NCBI RefSeq assembly: GCF_000024025.1
Contig: NC_013131.1
Location: forward strand, 2,604,001-2,668,000
Direction of reading: 5' to 3'
DNA length: 64,000 nt
From: Catenulispora acidiphila DSM 44928
GTDB taxonomy: Bacteria > Actinomycetota > Actinomycetes > Streptomycetales > Catenulisporaceae
Part shown: positions 56,139-64,000 of the stretch, in pieces
How positions within the stretch are numbered: position 1 is the stretch's first letter
Layout of the letters: each line of letters starts with the position of its first letter
Translations under genes and position numbers: made by a program
Notes under the pieces: model-generated
What the model saw: the letters and a program-made list of their open reading frames with translations, nothing else
The model's database searches: none
Told to the model about the DNA's origin: nothing

Positions 56139-57202
56139 AAGCGGAGAGCGTCAACGAGAAGCTCGTCAGCTTCGGCTACGGCGCGGCTTGGACGGCGGTG
56201 AAGCTGCTGCCGGAGCGCGCGGCGTACCGGGTGTTCGACCTCATCGCCGACCGGCTGTGGGCCCGGCGCGGCGGCGCGGTACGGCAGCTGGAGAAGAACC
56301 TGCTGCGCGTGCTCGGCAAGGACACGTCGGAGAAGCAGCTGCGGGAGGTGTCGCGCAAGGCGATGCGCTCGGCGCTGCGGCAGTACTGCGAGCAGTTCCG
56401 GGTCCCGACCTGGAGCCGCGAGCGGATCATGGACAGCGTCGACTTCCCCGCCGAGGACATAGGGCGGCTGAAGGAGGCCCTGGGCTCCGGGCGCGGCGTG
56501 ATCATGGCGCTGGGGCACACCGGCAACTACGACCACGCCGGGGTCTGGCTGGTGAACTTCATGGGCGAGGGCTTCACCACCGTCGCCGAGCACCTCAAGC
56601 CGGAGTCGGTCGGCGAGAAGTTCCTGGACTACCGGCGCGGCCTGGGCATGGAGGTGCTGCCGCACGACGGCGGACCGTCGGTGTTCGGCACGCTGGCCCG
56701 CCGGCTGCGGGCCGGCAAGGCGGTCGCGCTGGTCGCCGACCGCGACCTGAGCGCCAGCGGCGCGCAGGTGACGATGTTCGGCGAGGCCACGCGGATCGCG
56801 GCGGGTCCGGCGGCGCTCGCGGTGCAGACCGGTGCGGCGCTGCTGCCGGTGCAGCTGTGGTACCCGTCGTACGGTCGGATGAGCATAAGGGTGCGTCCTG
56901 AGATCCCGGTCCCGGCCGAGGGCAAGCGGCCGGAGAAGGTCGCCGTGATGTGCCAGCAGCTCGCCGACAACTACGCCGCGGGGATCGCGGCGCATCCGGC
57001 CGACTGGCACATGATGCAGAAGTTCTTCCTCGCTGATTTGGATCCGGCTAAGGCGCCGAAGGCTGCTGCGGCTGCCAAGCCTGCTGAGGCGGCTGGGGCT
57101 GAGGCCGCGACTGCGACTGCGACTGCCAAGCCTGCCGAGCCCGCCATGCCCGCCGCGCCGGAAGCACCCGAGTCGACCGACGTGCCGCAGGAGGCGTCGT
57201 GA
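56135..57202 (+). CDS. Phosphatidylinositol mannoside acyltransferase (PatA-like)
   Basis: A membrane-associated HtrB/LpxL-type acyltransferase of 355 residues that would acylate the mannose of PI mannosides. The catalytic H-x4-D lies in ALGHTGNYDHAG, and a later block KAVALVADRDLSASGAQVTM contacts the acyl donor. The last 70 residues are an Ala/Pro/Lys-rich tail with repeats of the type AKPAEA, probably disordered. It is translationally coupled to pgsA (ATGA) and to pimA (4-bp overlap). Confidence 0.9.
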   Translation: MKAESVNEKLVSFGYGAAWTAVKLLPERAAYRVFDLIADRLWARRGGAVRQLEKNLLRVLGKDTSEKQLREVSRKAMRSALRQYCEQFRVPTWSRERIMDSVDFPAEDIGRLKEALGSGRGVIMALGHTGNYDHAGVWLVNFMGEGFTTVAEHLKPESVGEKFLDYRRGLGMEVLPHDGGPSVFGTLARRLRAGKAVALVADRDLSASGAQVTMFGEATRIAAGPAALAVQTGAALLPVQLWYPSYGRMSIRVRPEIPVPAEGKRPEKVAVMCQQLADNYAAGIAAHPADWHMMQKFFLADLDPAKAPKAAAAAKPAEAAGAEAATATATAKPAEPAMPAAPEAPESTDVPQEAS

Positions 57203-58374
57203 GGATCGGCGTGGTCTGCCCGTACGCGTGGGACATCCCCGGCGGCGTGCAGAACCACGTCCGGGACCTGGCCGAGCACATGATCCGGCTGGGCCACGAG
57301 GTCTCGGTGCTGGCGCCGGCCGACGACGAGGCCACGCTGCCGGCGTACGTCACGCACGCCGGGCGCGCGGTCCCGGTGCCGTACAACGGCTCGGTCGCGC
57401 GCGTGAACTTCGGCTTCCTGTCCGCCGCGCGGGTGCGGCGCTGGCTGCACGACGGCGCTTTCGACGTGCTGCACGTCCACGAGCCCTCCTCCCCGAGCCT
57501 GTCGATGCTGGCCTGCTGGGCCGGCTCCGGGCCGATCGTCGCCACCTTCCACACCGCCAACCCGCGCTCCCGGGCGATGACGGTCGCCTACCCGATCCTG
57601 CAGCCGACGCTGGAGAAGATCAGCGCCCGTATCGCGGTGTCCGAATACGCCCGCCGCACCCTGGTCGAGCACCTCGGCGGGGACGCGGTGGTGATCCCCA
57701 ACGGTGTCGACGTCGGCTTCTACGAGCGCGCCGAACCCAAGGCGGAGTGGCAGACGCAGCCCGGCGAGGGCGGCACGCTGGCCTTCATCGGCCGCATCAA
57801 CGAATCCCGCAAGGGCCTGGCCACGCTCCTGGAGGCGTTCCCGGAGATCGCCGCGGCCCGCCCCGGCGTCCGCCTGCTGGTCCTCGGCGGCGGCGACATG
57901 GAGGAGGCGGCCGCCTTCCTGCCGGACTCGGTCCGCGGCCAGGTGGAGTTCCTGGGCCGCCTCTCCGACACCGACAAGGCGCGCCTGCTCTCCAGCGTGG
58001 ACGTCTACGTCGCCCCCAACCTCGGCGGCGAGAGCTTCGGCATCATCCTGGTCGAGGCCATGTCCGCCGGCGCCCCCGTCCTGGCCAGCGACCTGGACGC
58101 CTTCGAGCTGGTCCTCGAGGGCGGCACCGTCGGCCGCACCTTCCCGGTCGGCGACGCCCACGCCCTGGCCAAGGACGCGATCGAGCTCCTCGGCGACACC
58201 GTCGAGCGTGAGCGCCTCTCCCAGGCCGCATCGCTGGCCGTGCGCCGTTACGACTGGTCGGTCGTGGCCGCGGACCTGCTCGCCGTCTACGAGATGGTGA
58301 CGACGAAGTCCGAGTCGGTGCCGCGCACCGGCGGCGTCGAGGCGCTGAGCGCGGGCGAGGCGCTGGAGTCCTGA
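57199..58374 (+). CDS. pimA: Phosphatidylinositol alpha-mannosyltransferase (PimA-like)
   Basis: A GT4-family glycosyltransferase of 391 residues that transfers mannose from GDP-mannose to phosphatidylinositol at the cytoplasmic membrane face. The N-terminal MRIGVVCPYAWDIPGGVQNH loop and the donor-site ESFGIILVEAMSAGAPVLAS are diagnostic of the family. GTG 57199 overlaps the acyltransferase stop. It completes the pgsA-PatA-pimA unit. Assignment as PimA relies on neighbours as well as sequence. Confidence 0.92.
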   Translation: MRIGVVCPYAWDIPGGVQNHVRDLAEHMIRLGHEVSVLAPADDEATLPAYVTHAGRAVPVPYNGSVARVNFGFLSAARVRRWLHDGAFDVLHVHEPSSPSLSMLACWAGSGPIVATFHTANPRSRAMTVAYPILQPTLEKISARIAVSEYARRTLVEHLGGDAVVIPNGVDVGFYERAEPKAEWQTQPGEGGTLAFIGRINESRKGLATLLEAFPEIAAARPGVRLLVLGGGDMEEAAAFLPDSVRGQVEFLGRLSDTDKARLLSSVDVYVAPNLGGESFGIILVEAMSAGAPVLASDLDAFELVLEGGTVGRTFPVGDAHALAKDAIELLGDTVERERLSQAASLAVRRYDWSVVAADLLAVYEMVTTKSESVPRTGGVEALSAGEALES

Positions 58375-58384
58375 ATCCGAGCTC

Positions 58385-58497
58385 GAGATCAGCCCTCGAA
58401 CTCCTCAGTTCTCGAAATTATCTGCTTTCGCGCTGCTCAGTCCTCGAACTCTTTAGCCCCCGAGTGCCCTCTAGCTCCTCAGTCCTCGAACTCCTCG
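58385..58497 (-). repeat. Tandem copies of the TPR gene end, GAGTTCGAGGACTGAG, past its stop
   Basis: Read on the minus strand, the coding end GAG-TTC-GAG-GAC-TGA (58479-58493) is followed by a near-identical GAGTTCGAGGACTGAG about 35 bp later, then TTCGAGAACTGAGGAG and GAGTTCGAGGGCTGA. Each copy keeps a TGA. The segment fills the gap between pimA and the TPR gene. Confidence 0.8.
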
Positions 58498-59186
58498 GTC
58501 TTCCCAGTCCCGCCGCCGAGCAGCCAAGCGATGCCCATCTCCTCGGCCGCCGCGCTGTAGAGCTCGGTCAGCTCGGCGCGCTCGGGGTCGTCCTCCGCTA
58601 GCTCGGAGGCCAGCGTGGCCTGCGCCGCGACGATGTACGGCCGCACTCCCAGCGCCGCGCGCAGATTCAGCGACCGGCGCAGCATCCGGATCCGCTCCTC
58701 GGGCTCCCTCTGCGCGGACAGGTGGCGCAGGGCGATGGACTCCAGGGCCGGGTCCCGGTGCTTCAGCCCGATCTCGAGGGCGGTCTCGAAGTGCGGGGCG
58801 GCGCCGTCGGCGTCCCCGTCGACGTTGTCGAGCAGGCATCCCCAGTGGAACTCGGCCCAGCCGCGGATGGGCTCGTCGCCGTCGCACACCGCGTCGCGGT
58901 AGCCGGCCTCGGCGGCGGCGCGGTCGTCGGGGCGCGGGTCGCGGTCGAAGACCAGGCGGCTGTAGGCGAGCCGGGCGCGCAGTACATGCGCCGCCGGCGT
59001 GGACTGGTCGAGCGCTGCGACGGCCTGCTCGGCCTCGGCGTGCCCGCTCCAGCGGAAGAACCAGCGCTCGACGGCGATCTCGGCGCGCAGCTCGGGGTCG
59101 GTGTCCGGGCCGAGCACCGCGAGCGCGGCGTCCCAGTCCCCGAGCTGCTGCAGACGACGGGCGATGTAGGCGGTGTCAGCTATCAT
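58479..59186 (-). CDS. TPR-like soluble protein of unknown function
   Basis: A 235-residue all-helical protein built of TPR/SEL-like repeats (IARRLQQLGDWDAALAVLG, VAALDQSTPAAHVLRARLAY, GLKHRDPALESIALRHLSAQ, LNLRAALGVRPYIVAAQATL). It has no signal peptide or catalytic motif and ends EEFED. It diverges from the CGNR zinc-finger gene with only a few dozen bases between their starts, so the two share a control region carrying three copies of GTAGGCG. The partner is unknown. Confidence 0.72.
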   Translation of the reverse strand: MIADTAYIARRLQQLGDWDAALAVLGPDTDPELRAEIAVERWFFRWSGHAEAEQAVAALDQSTPAAHVLRARLAYSRLVFDRDPRPDDRAAAEAGYRDAVCDGDEPIRGWAEFHWGCLLDNVDGDADGAAPHFETALEIGLKHRDPALESIALRHLSAQREPEERIRMLRRSLNLRAALGVRPYIVAAQATLASELAEDDPERAELTELYSAAAEEMGIAWLLGGGTGKTEEFED

Positions 59187-59220
59187 GGCGCCTACCCTAG
59201 GAATCGACGATGTAGGCGGT
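59162..59220. promoter_or_regulatory. Triple GTAGGCG element between TPR and CGNR genes
   Basis: CGATGTAGGCGGT occurs as an exact 13-bp direct repeat at 59162-59174 and 59208-59220, and the inverted core CGCCTAC lies between them at 59189-59195. The cores are 23-24 bp apart. The left copy is inside the start of the TPR gene. Confidence 0.6.
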
Positions 59221-59223
59221 CAA

Positions 59224-59739
59224 GTGCAATACGGTGACTACATTGGCAACGTGACCCGGCTGGCCGTCGAACTGGCCAACACCGGCACCCTGGACCAGCA
59301 CGGCGACCTCGTCGCAGCCTTCTTCGACGAGCACGAGATCACACCCCCGCCCGACGGCGCCTACGGCACCCTCCCGCACCTGGTCGCCGCAGCCCTGACG
59401 CAGCTCGTCGACGCCACCCCGCCCGAAGCCGTCCACCAGCTCCTGCACGACTACCCGCCCGAAATGCACCTCTCCGACCACGACGGCCCCGGCACCTGGC
59501 ACATCCACTTCAGCCGCAACGGCACCCCCGCCCGCCACTGGCTGGGCCAACTCGTCGCCGCCAAACTAGCCCTCATCGCAGCCGGCGACCCCGCCGTGAC
59601 CCTAGGCCGCTGCGCCGCCGCCACCTGCACCAACTTCTTCGTCGACCAATCCCGCAACCGCACCCGCCGCTTCTGCAGCAACGCCTGCGCGAGCCGAACC
59701 ACTGTCGCCGCCTACCGAGCGCGCACCGCGCAGGAATGA
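59224..59739 (+). CDS. CGNR zinc-finger (ABATE domain) protein
   Basis: A predicted stress-type DNA-binding protein of about 171 residues. The N-terminal ABATE part is RLAVELANTGTLDQHGDLVA with DEHEITPPPDG. The C-terminal zinc finger (about 130-165) has Cys in RCAAATCTNFF and RRFCSNACASRTTVAAYRAR, the CGNR-family C-x4-C...C-x3-C arrangement. GTG 59224 with AGGCGG upstream is preferred since earlier starts (59185, 59173) lie within the shared control element, but they are possible. It shares a bidirectional promoter region with the TPR gene. Confidence 0.78.
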   Translation: MQYGDYIGNVTRLAVELANTGTLDQHGDLVAAFFDEHEITPPPDGAYGTLPHLVAAALTQLVDATPPEAVHQLLHDYPPEMHLSDHDGPGTWHIHFSRNGTPARHWLGQLVAAKLALIAAGDPAVTLGRCAAATCTNFFVDQSRNRTRRFCSNACASRTTVAAYRARTAQE

Positions 59740-59844
59740 GCGAGCGAAAAGCGTCTCAGGACACTTCGGACGGCGGCCGGTAGCCGTGGCGCAATCGCCG
59801 GACGCGCACCTTAGACCCGCTCGAGCCCACTAGGCTGACCCACC

Positions 59845-60387
59845 GTGTCCGTCCTCGTCTACGCCGCAGCGGTCGTGCTGCTCATCGGCGTCTACCTCAG
59901 CTGGACCGCCAATCGGCTGGACCGGCTGCACACCCGGCGTGATGGGGCGTGGGCTGCGCTTGACGCGCAGCTCGTGCGGCGTGCGTCGGTCTCGCTGGAC
60001 CTGGCTGCCTCGCGGCTGTTGGATCCGGCGGCTTCGATTCTGCTTGACGATGCCGCGCATACGGCGCGGGAAGCCGCTGCCGACAGTCGCGACCTCGCCG
60101 AGACCAATCTGACGCGGGTTCTGCGCGACGTCTTCGAGGATCCGAAGGAGAGCCTGGCGCTCAAGGAGCGGCCCGGCGGAGGTGCGTTGCTGGTCGAGCT
60201 GGATTCCGCGTGTCGGCGGGTGCAGTTGTCGCGGCACTTTTACAACGACGCCGTGCGGGTCACGTGGGTGCTGCGGCGGCAGCGGTTGGTGCGGTGGTTC
60301 CGGTTGGCGGGGCATGCGCCGTTTCCGGACACGTTCGAGATGGACGATGAGGAGCCGGTCGGTTTGCGGGGGATGGCGGCGTCGTAG
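59845..60387 (+). CDS. LemA-like membrane protein
   Basis: A 180-residue protein with one N-terminal membrane helix (2-22) and a long helical domain. The segments RLHTRRDGAWAALDAQLVRR and RRVQLSRHFYNDAVRVTWVL follow the LemA family pattern (R-x2-A-x3-L-D-x-Q-L-x-R-R and F-Y-N-D-x-V), ending with an FP-containing tail. LemA function is uncertain. It lies between the PIM genes and the pdxS-pdxT operon in the order I recall from Streptomyces. GTG 59845 starts it. Confidence 0.78.
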   Translation: MSVLVYAAAVVLLIGVYLSWTANRLDRLHTRRDGAWAALDAQLVRRASVSLDLAASRLLDPAASILLDDAAHTAREAAADSRDLAETNLTRVLRDVFEDPKESLALKERPGGGALLVELDSACRRVQLSRHFYNDAVRVTWVLRRQRLVRWFRLAGHAPFPDTFEMDDEEPVGLRGMAAS

Positions 60388-60606
60388 CGGCCCTGCGACC
60401 TGGCGGTTGGTCGGGGGCGCGGCGGGTGTAAGGGCTGTCACCGATTGGCGGTGGTGACCTGTCTCAGGTGTCGCAATCCGCCTCACCGTCCACTCTCGCA
60501 TTCTGACCTGGCCAGATTGTCAGGTGGATCACACTTGCGCGCCCTCTAGGATGGTGCTCCGGGAGCAGTCCGCTCATCCGACAATCTTTCCCCTGTGAGG
60601 TCCCCC

Positions 60607-61518
<912 letters not shown>

Positions 61519-61521
61519 CGC

Positions 61522-62136
61522 ATGGCCCACAGCGGTATCACGACGATCGGCGTGCTCGCGCTGCAAGGCGACTTCCGCGAGCACGTCGCGGCCCTGAACG
61601 CGATCGGCGCCCGCAGCGCCCTGGTCCGCCGCCCGAACGACCTGGACGCCGTCGACGCGCTCATCGTCCCGGGCGGGGAGTCCACCGCGATGTGGAAGCT
61701 CGCCACCACGGCCGAGATGTTCGAGCCGGTCCGCAAGCGGATCGCCGACGGGATGCCGGCCTTCGGCACCTGCGCCGGGATGATCATGCTGGCCGACCGG
61801 ATCACCGACGCGGCCGCCGGTCAGGAGACCTTCGGCGGGCTGCCGATCACGGTGCGGCGCAACGCTTTCGGGCGGCAGACCGAGTCTTTCGAGGAGCCGA
61901 TCTCCTTTGACGGCATCGGTGAATTGACCGGCGTCTTCATCCGCGCGCCGTGGGTCGAGGACGTGGACGGCGGTGTCGAGGTGCTGGCCCGCGTCACCAG
62001 TGGCCCGGCAATCGGTAGGATCGTCGCGGTCCGGCAGGGAAACCTGCTGGCGACGTCCTTCCATCCGGAGCTGACCGCGGACCGCCGGGTCCACGAGTAT
62101 TTCGTGGCGATGGTCACCGCCCGCGACGCAGCCTGA
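61522..62136 (+). CDS. pdxT: Pyridoxal 5'-phosphate synthase glutaminase subunit PdxT
   Basis: A class I glutamine amidotransferase of 204 residues that hydrolyses glutamine and channels ammonia to PdxS. The catalytic triad is Cys84 ([12 protein letters not shown]), His181 and Glu183 (FHPELT). [10 protein letters not shown] holds the oxyanion region. It begins 3 bases after pdxS, so the subunits are made from one message. Length is normal. Confidence 0.97.
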   Translation: MAHSGITTIGVLALQGDFREHVAALNAIGARSALVRRPNDLDAVDALIVPGGESTAMWKLATTAEMFEPVRKRIADGMPAFGTCAGMIMLADRITDAAAGQETFGGLPITVRRNAFGRQTESFEEPISFDGIGELTGVFIRAPWVEDVDGGVEVLARVTSGPAIGRIVAVRQGNLLATSFHPELTADRRVHEYFVAMVTARDAA

Positions 62137-62164
62137 ACGCATTCGTAGGTAGGGAGCAGGGGTA

Positions 62165-62920
62165 ATGTCCGGCCACTCCAAATGGGCGACCACCAAGCAC
62201 AAGAAGGCGGTCATCGACGCCAAGCGCGGCAAGCTGTTCGCCCGGCTGATCAAGAACATCGAGGTCGCGGCCAAGACCGGCGGCGGAGATGTCACGGGTA
62301 ACCCCACGCTCTTCGACGCGGTCCAGAAGGCGAAGAAGAACTCGGTCCCGGCGGACAACATCGACCGCGCGGTCAAGCGCGGGTCGGGCGCGGAGGCCGG
62401 CGGTGCCGACTGGCAGACCATCATGTACGAGGGCTACGCCCCGAACGGCGTGGCGGTCCTGATCGAGTGCCTGACCGACAACCGCAACCGCGCCGCCTCC
62501 GAGGTGCGCGTGGCCATGACCCGCAACGGCGGCTCGATGGCCGACCCGGGCTCGGTGTCGTACATGTTCACCCGCAAGGGTGTGGTGCTGGTGCCCAAGA
62601 CCGGGAGCCTGACCGAGGACGACATCCTGATGGCCGTGCTCGAGGCCGGCGCCGAGGAGGTCAACGACCTCGGCGAGTCCTTCGAGGTGGTCAGCGAGGC
62701 CGCGGACCTGATCCCGGTGCGGACCGCGCTGCAGAGCGCTGAGATCGACTACGAGTCGGCCGAGTCCTCCTTCCTGCCCTCGGTGCAGGTCGAGCTGGAC
62801 GAGGACGGCGCGCGCAAGGTGTTCCGCCTCATCGAGGCGCTGGAGGACAGCGACGACGTGCAGAACGTCTACGCCAACTTCGACGTCTCCGACGAGGTCA
62901 TGGAGAAGATCGACGCCTGA
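62165..62920 (+). CDS. yebC: YebC/PmpR-family regulatory protein
   Basis: A 251-residue cytoplasmic protein of the YebC/TACO1 family, first described as transcriptional regulators and more recently linked to ribosome function. It begins with the family signature [20 protein letters not shown] and has the middle [20 protein letters not shown]. It lies between pdxT and ruvC, the common YebC-RuvC order. A hairpin terminator follows its stop. Confidence 0.95.
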   Translation: MSGHSKWATTKHKKAVIDAKRGKLFARLIKNIEVAAKTGGGDVTGNPTLFDAVQKAKKNSVPADNIDRAVKRGSGAEAGGADWQTIMYEGYAPNGVAVLIECLTDNRNRAASEVRVAMTRNGGSMADPGSVSYMFTRKGVVLVPKTGSLTEDDILMAVLEAGAEEVNDLGESFEVVSEAADLIPVRTALQSAEIDYESAESSFLPSVQVELDEDGARKVFRLIEALEDSDDVQNVYANFDVSDEVMEKIDA

Positions 62921-62935
62921 CGTCCCGGGCATCGC

Positions 62936-62971
62936 AGGGAGCCGGATCCGCACACGCGGGCCCGGCTCCCT
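62936..62971 (+). terminator. Hairpin terminator between yebC and ruvC
   Basis: AGGGAGCCGG (62936-62945) pairs with CCGGCTCCCT (62962-62971), with an inner CCGC-ACAC-GCGG hairpin extending the stem after a 2x2 internal loop. There is no T run. Confidence 0.75.
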
Positions 62972-63066
62972 CGCTGTGTCTGTCCGCGCCGCTAGGCTTC
63001 CGGGACAAGCAAACTTGTTCAGGACAGACACAGAACAGACGCAGGACAGACGGAGGTCGGGCGCGC

Positions 63067-63579
63067 GTGCGGGTGCTGGGGGTCGATCCGGGGCTGACAC
63101 GCTGCGGCGTGGGTGTCGTCGAGGGCACGCCGGGGCGGCCGCTGACGCTGGTCGGCGTCGGCGTCATCCGCACCCCGGCGGACATGGACCTCTCGCGCCG
63201 GCTGCTGGCCATCGAGACGGGGCTGGAGCAGTGGCTGGCCGAGCACCAGCCGGAGGCGGTGGCGGTCGAGCGGGTCTTCAGCCAGCACAACGTCAGCACC
63301 GTGATGGGCACCGCGCAGGCCAGCGCGGTGGCGATGCTGGTCGCCGCGCGGCACGGGCTGCCGGTGGCGCTGCACACGCCCAGCGAGGTCAAGGCGGCGA
63401 TCAGCGGGTCCGGACGCGCCGGCAAGGACCAGGTGGCGACCATGGTCGCGCGGGTGCTGCGGCTGGCCGAGCCGCCCAAGCCGGCCGACGCCGCCGACGC
63501 CGCGGCGCTGGCCATCTGCCACATCTGGCGCGGCACGGCGAACAGCCGGCTGGCCGCGGCGATCGCCAAGCAGCGCTGA
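63067..63579 (+). CDS. ruvC: Holliday junction resolvase RuvC
   Basis: RuvC cuts Holliday junctions during recombinational repair, as a dimer on the RuvA-RuvB complex. The 170-residue protein begins [20 protein letters not shown] with catalytic Asp7. [10 protein letters not shown] carries the second acidic residue (Glu) and [12 protein letters not shown] the final Asp pair. GTG 63067 with GGAGG upstream is the start. ruvA follows after a tract of 9-bp repeats. Confidence 0.97.
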   Translation: MRVLGVDPGLTRCGVGVVEGTPGRPLTLVGVGVIRTPADMDLSRRLLAIETGLEQWLAEHQPEAVAVERVFSQHNVSTVMGTAQASAVAMLVAARHGLPVALHTPSEVKAAISGSGRAGKDQVATMVARVLRLAEPPKPADAADAAALAICHIWRGTANSRLAAAIAKQR

Positions 63580-63604
63580 GCCGGACGGCAGCGCGAACGT
63601 AGTG

Positions 63605-63674
63605 GCACCGACAGCACCAACAGCACTTACAGCACCAACAGCACCAACAGCACCGAGCACCAACAGCACCGACA
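63605..63674 (+). repeat. 9-bp tandem repeats GCACCAACA between ruvC and ruvA
   Basis: About eight units fill the gap, most reading GCACCAACA or GCACCGACA, with one GCACTTACA and one shortened unit (GCACCGA). The tract ends just before the ruvA ribosome-binding site GTGAGGAG. Confidence 0.9.
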
Positions 63675-63688
63675 GTGAGGAGTGGCGC

Positions 63689-64000
63689 GTGATCGCCTTC
63701 GTGTCCGGCCCGGTGGCCGCGGTGACCCCGACCAGCGCGGTGGTCGAGGTCGGCGGGGTGGGAATGCTCGTGCACTGCGGTCCCGGGACGCTGGCCGCGC
63801 TCGCGGTCGGGGAGAAGGCCAAGCTCTTCACCGCGTTGGTGGTCCGCGAGGACTCGCTGACGCTCTACGGCTTCGCCACCGACGACGAGCGCACCGTCTT
63901 CGAGCTCTTGCAGACCGCCAGCGGGATCGGCCCGAAGGTGGCGCAGGCGATGCTCTCGGTGCACGCCCCGGACACGCTGCGCACGATCTTCATGACCGGC
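63689..64000 (+). CDS. ruvA: Holliday junction DNA helicase subunit RuvA, 5' part
   Basis: RuvA binds the Holliday junction and directs RuvB for branch migration. 104 residues are visible. The N-terminal OB fold ([20 protein letters not shown]) and the start of the helix-hairpin-helix region ([15 protein letters not shown]) are typical. GTG 63689 has GTGAGGAG upstream. The C-terminal domain III lies past the window edge. Confidence 0.96.
   Translation, partial: MIAFVSGPVAAVTPTSAVVEVGGVGMLVHCGPGTLAALAVGEKAKLFTALVVREDSLTLYGFATDDERTVFELLQTASGIGPKVAQAMLSVHAPDTLRTIFMTG

Overview
The window is dense, GC-rich actinobacterial chromosome with a strong third-position G/C bias. The most likely source is a mycelial actinomycete in or near Streptomycetales/Catenulisporales. 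The support is the gene content (WhiB-like regulator, InhA-type enoyl reductase, F420/LLM oxidoreductase, phosphatidylinositol mannoside genes) and blocks whose order I recall from Streptomyces (fabG-fabI; pgsA-acyltransferase-pimA-lemA-pdxS-pdxT-yebC-ruvC-ruvA). The genus is an inference. I saw no rRNA, tRNA, CRISPR array, insertion sequence or prophage.

Layout: 1-2648 holds tldE (partial) and tldD on the minus strand. 2816-4295 is a compact fabG-fabI fatty-acid pair. 4500-9750 is an efflux and regulator island: two DHA2-type MFS pumps, a MerR and a MarR regulator, recognisable promoter/operator sites and strong terminators. 9866-18980 is housekeeping and conserved small genes: sixA, serB, an ABC ATPase, NfeD and SPFH proteins, EamA and TauE transporters, an ElaA-type acetyltransferase. 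19230-26666 is a corrinoid/siroheme block: cobL (CbiE-CbiT), a 1580-residue protein with BluB and CobT domains behind a huge low-complexity repeat arm, and a two-domain precorrin-2 synthase/dehydrogenase. 26780-34700 carries a DUF5666-like protein, an aldo-keto reductase with a TetR gene, an rRNA/tRNA methyltransferase, a WhiB-like protein, an XRE-TPR regulator and a flavin monooxygenase behind 20-bp iterons. 34764-46336 carries an LLM oxidoreductase, an MmpL-type exporter, an Ndk-like kinase, Tex, a site-2 protease, a DExH helicase, and HIT and DCC proteins.

46438-50293 (minus strand) is the most striking locus: a three-gene unit encoding a membrane-anchored PknH-C-like sensor protein, a secreted coiled-coil protein ending in a pretoxin HINT domain plus a 153-residue tip with deaminase-like HAE and Cx3C motifs, and an overlapping small gene in the position of an immunity protein. 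Downstream are an EF-G paralogue, a FadR-type regulator divergent from leuA, the phosphatidylinositol/PIM operon, a TPR and a CGNR zinc-finger gene pair, lemA, the PLP synthase pair pdxST, yebC, ruvC and the start of ruvA.

Two kinds of non-coding structure recur. Convergent or terminal gene ends often carry perfect GC-rich hairpins. Several stop codons are embedded in short 7-11 bp (or longer) tandem duplications that repeat the stop triplet downstream. Regulators and their likely sites are paired in several places (MFS/MarR, AKR/TetR, TPR/CGNR).
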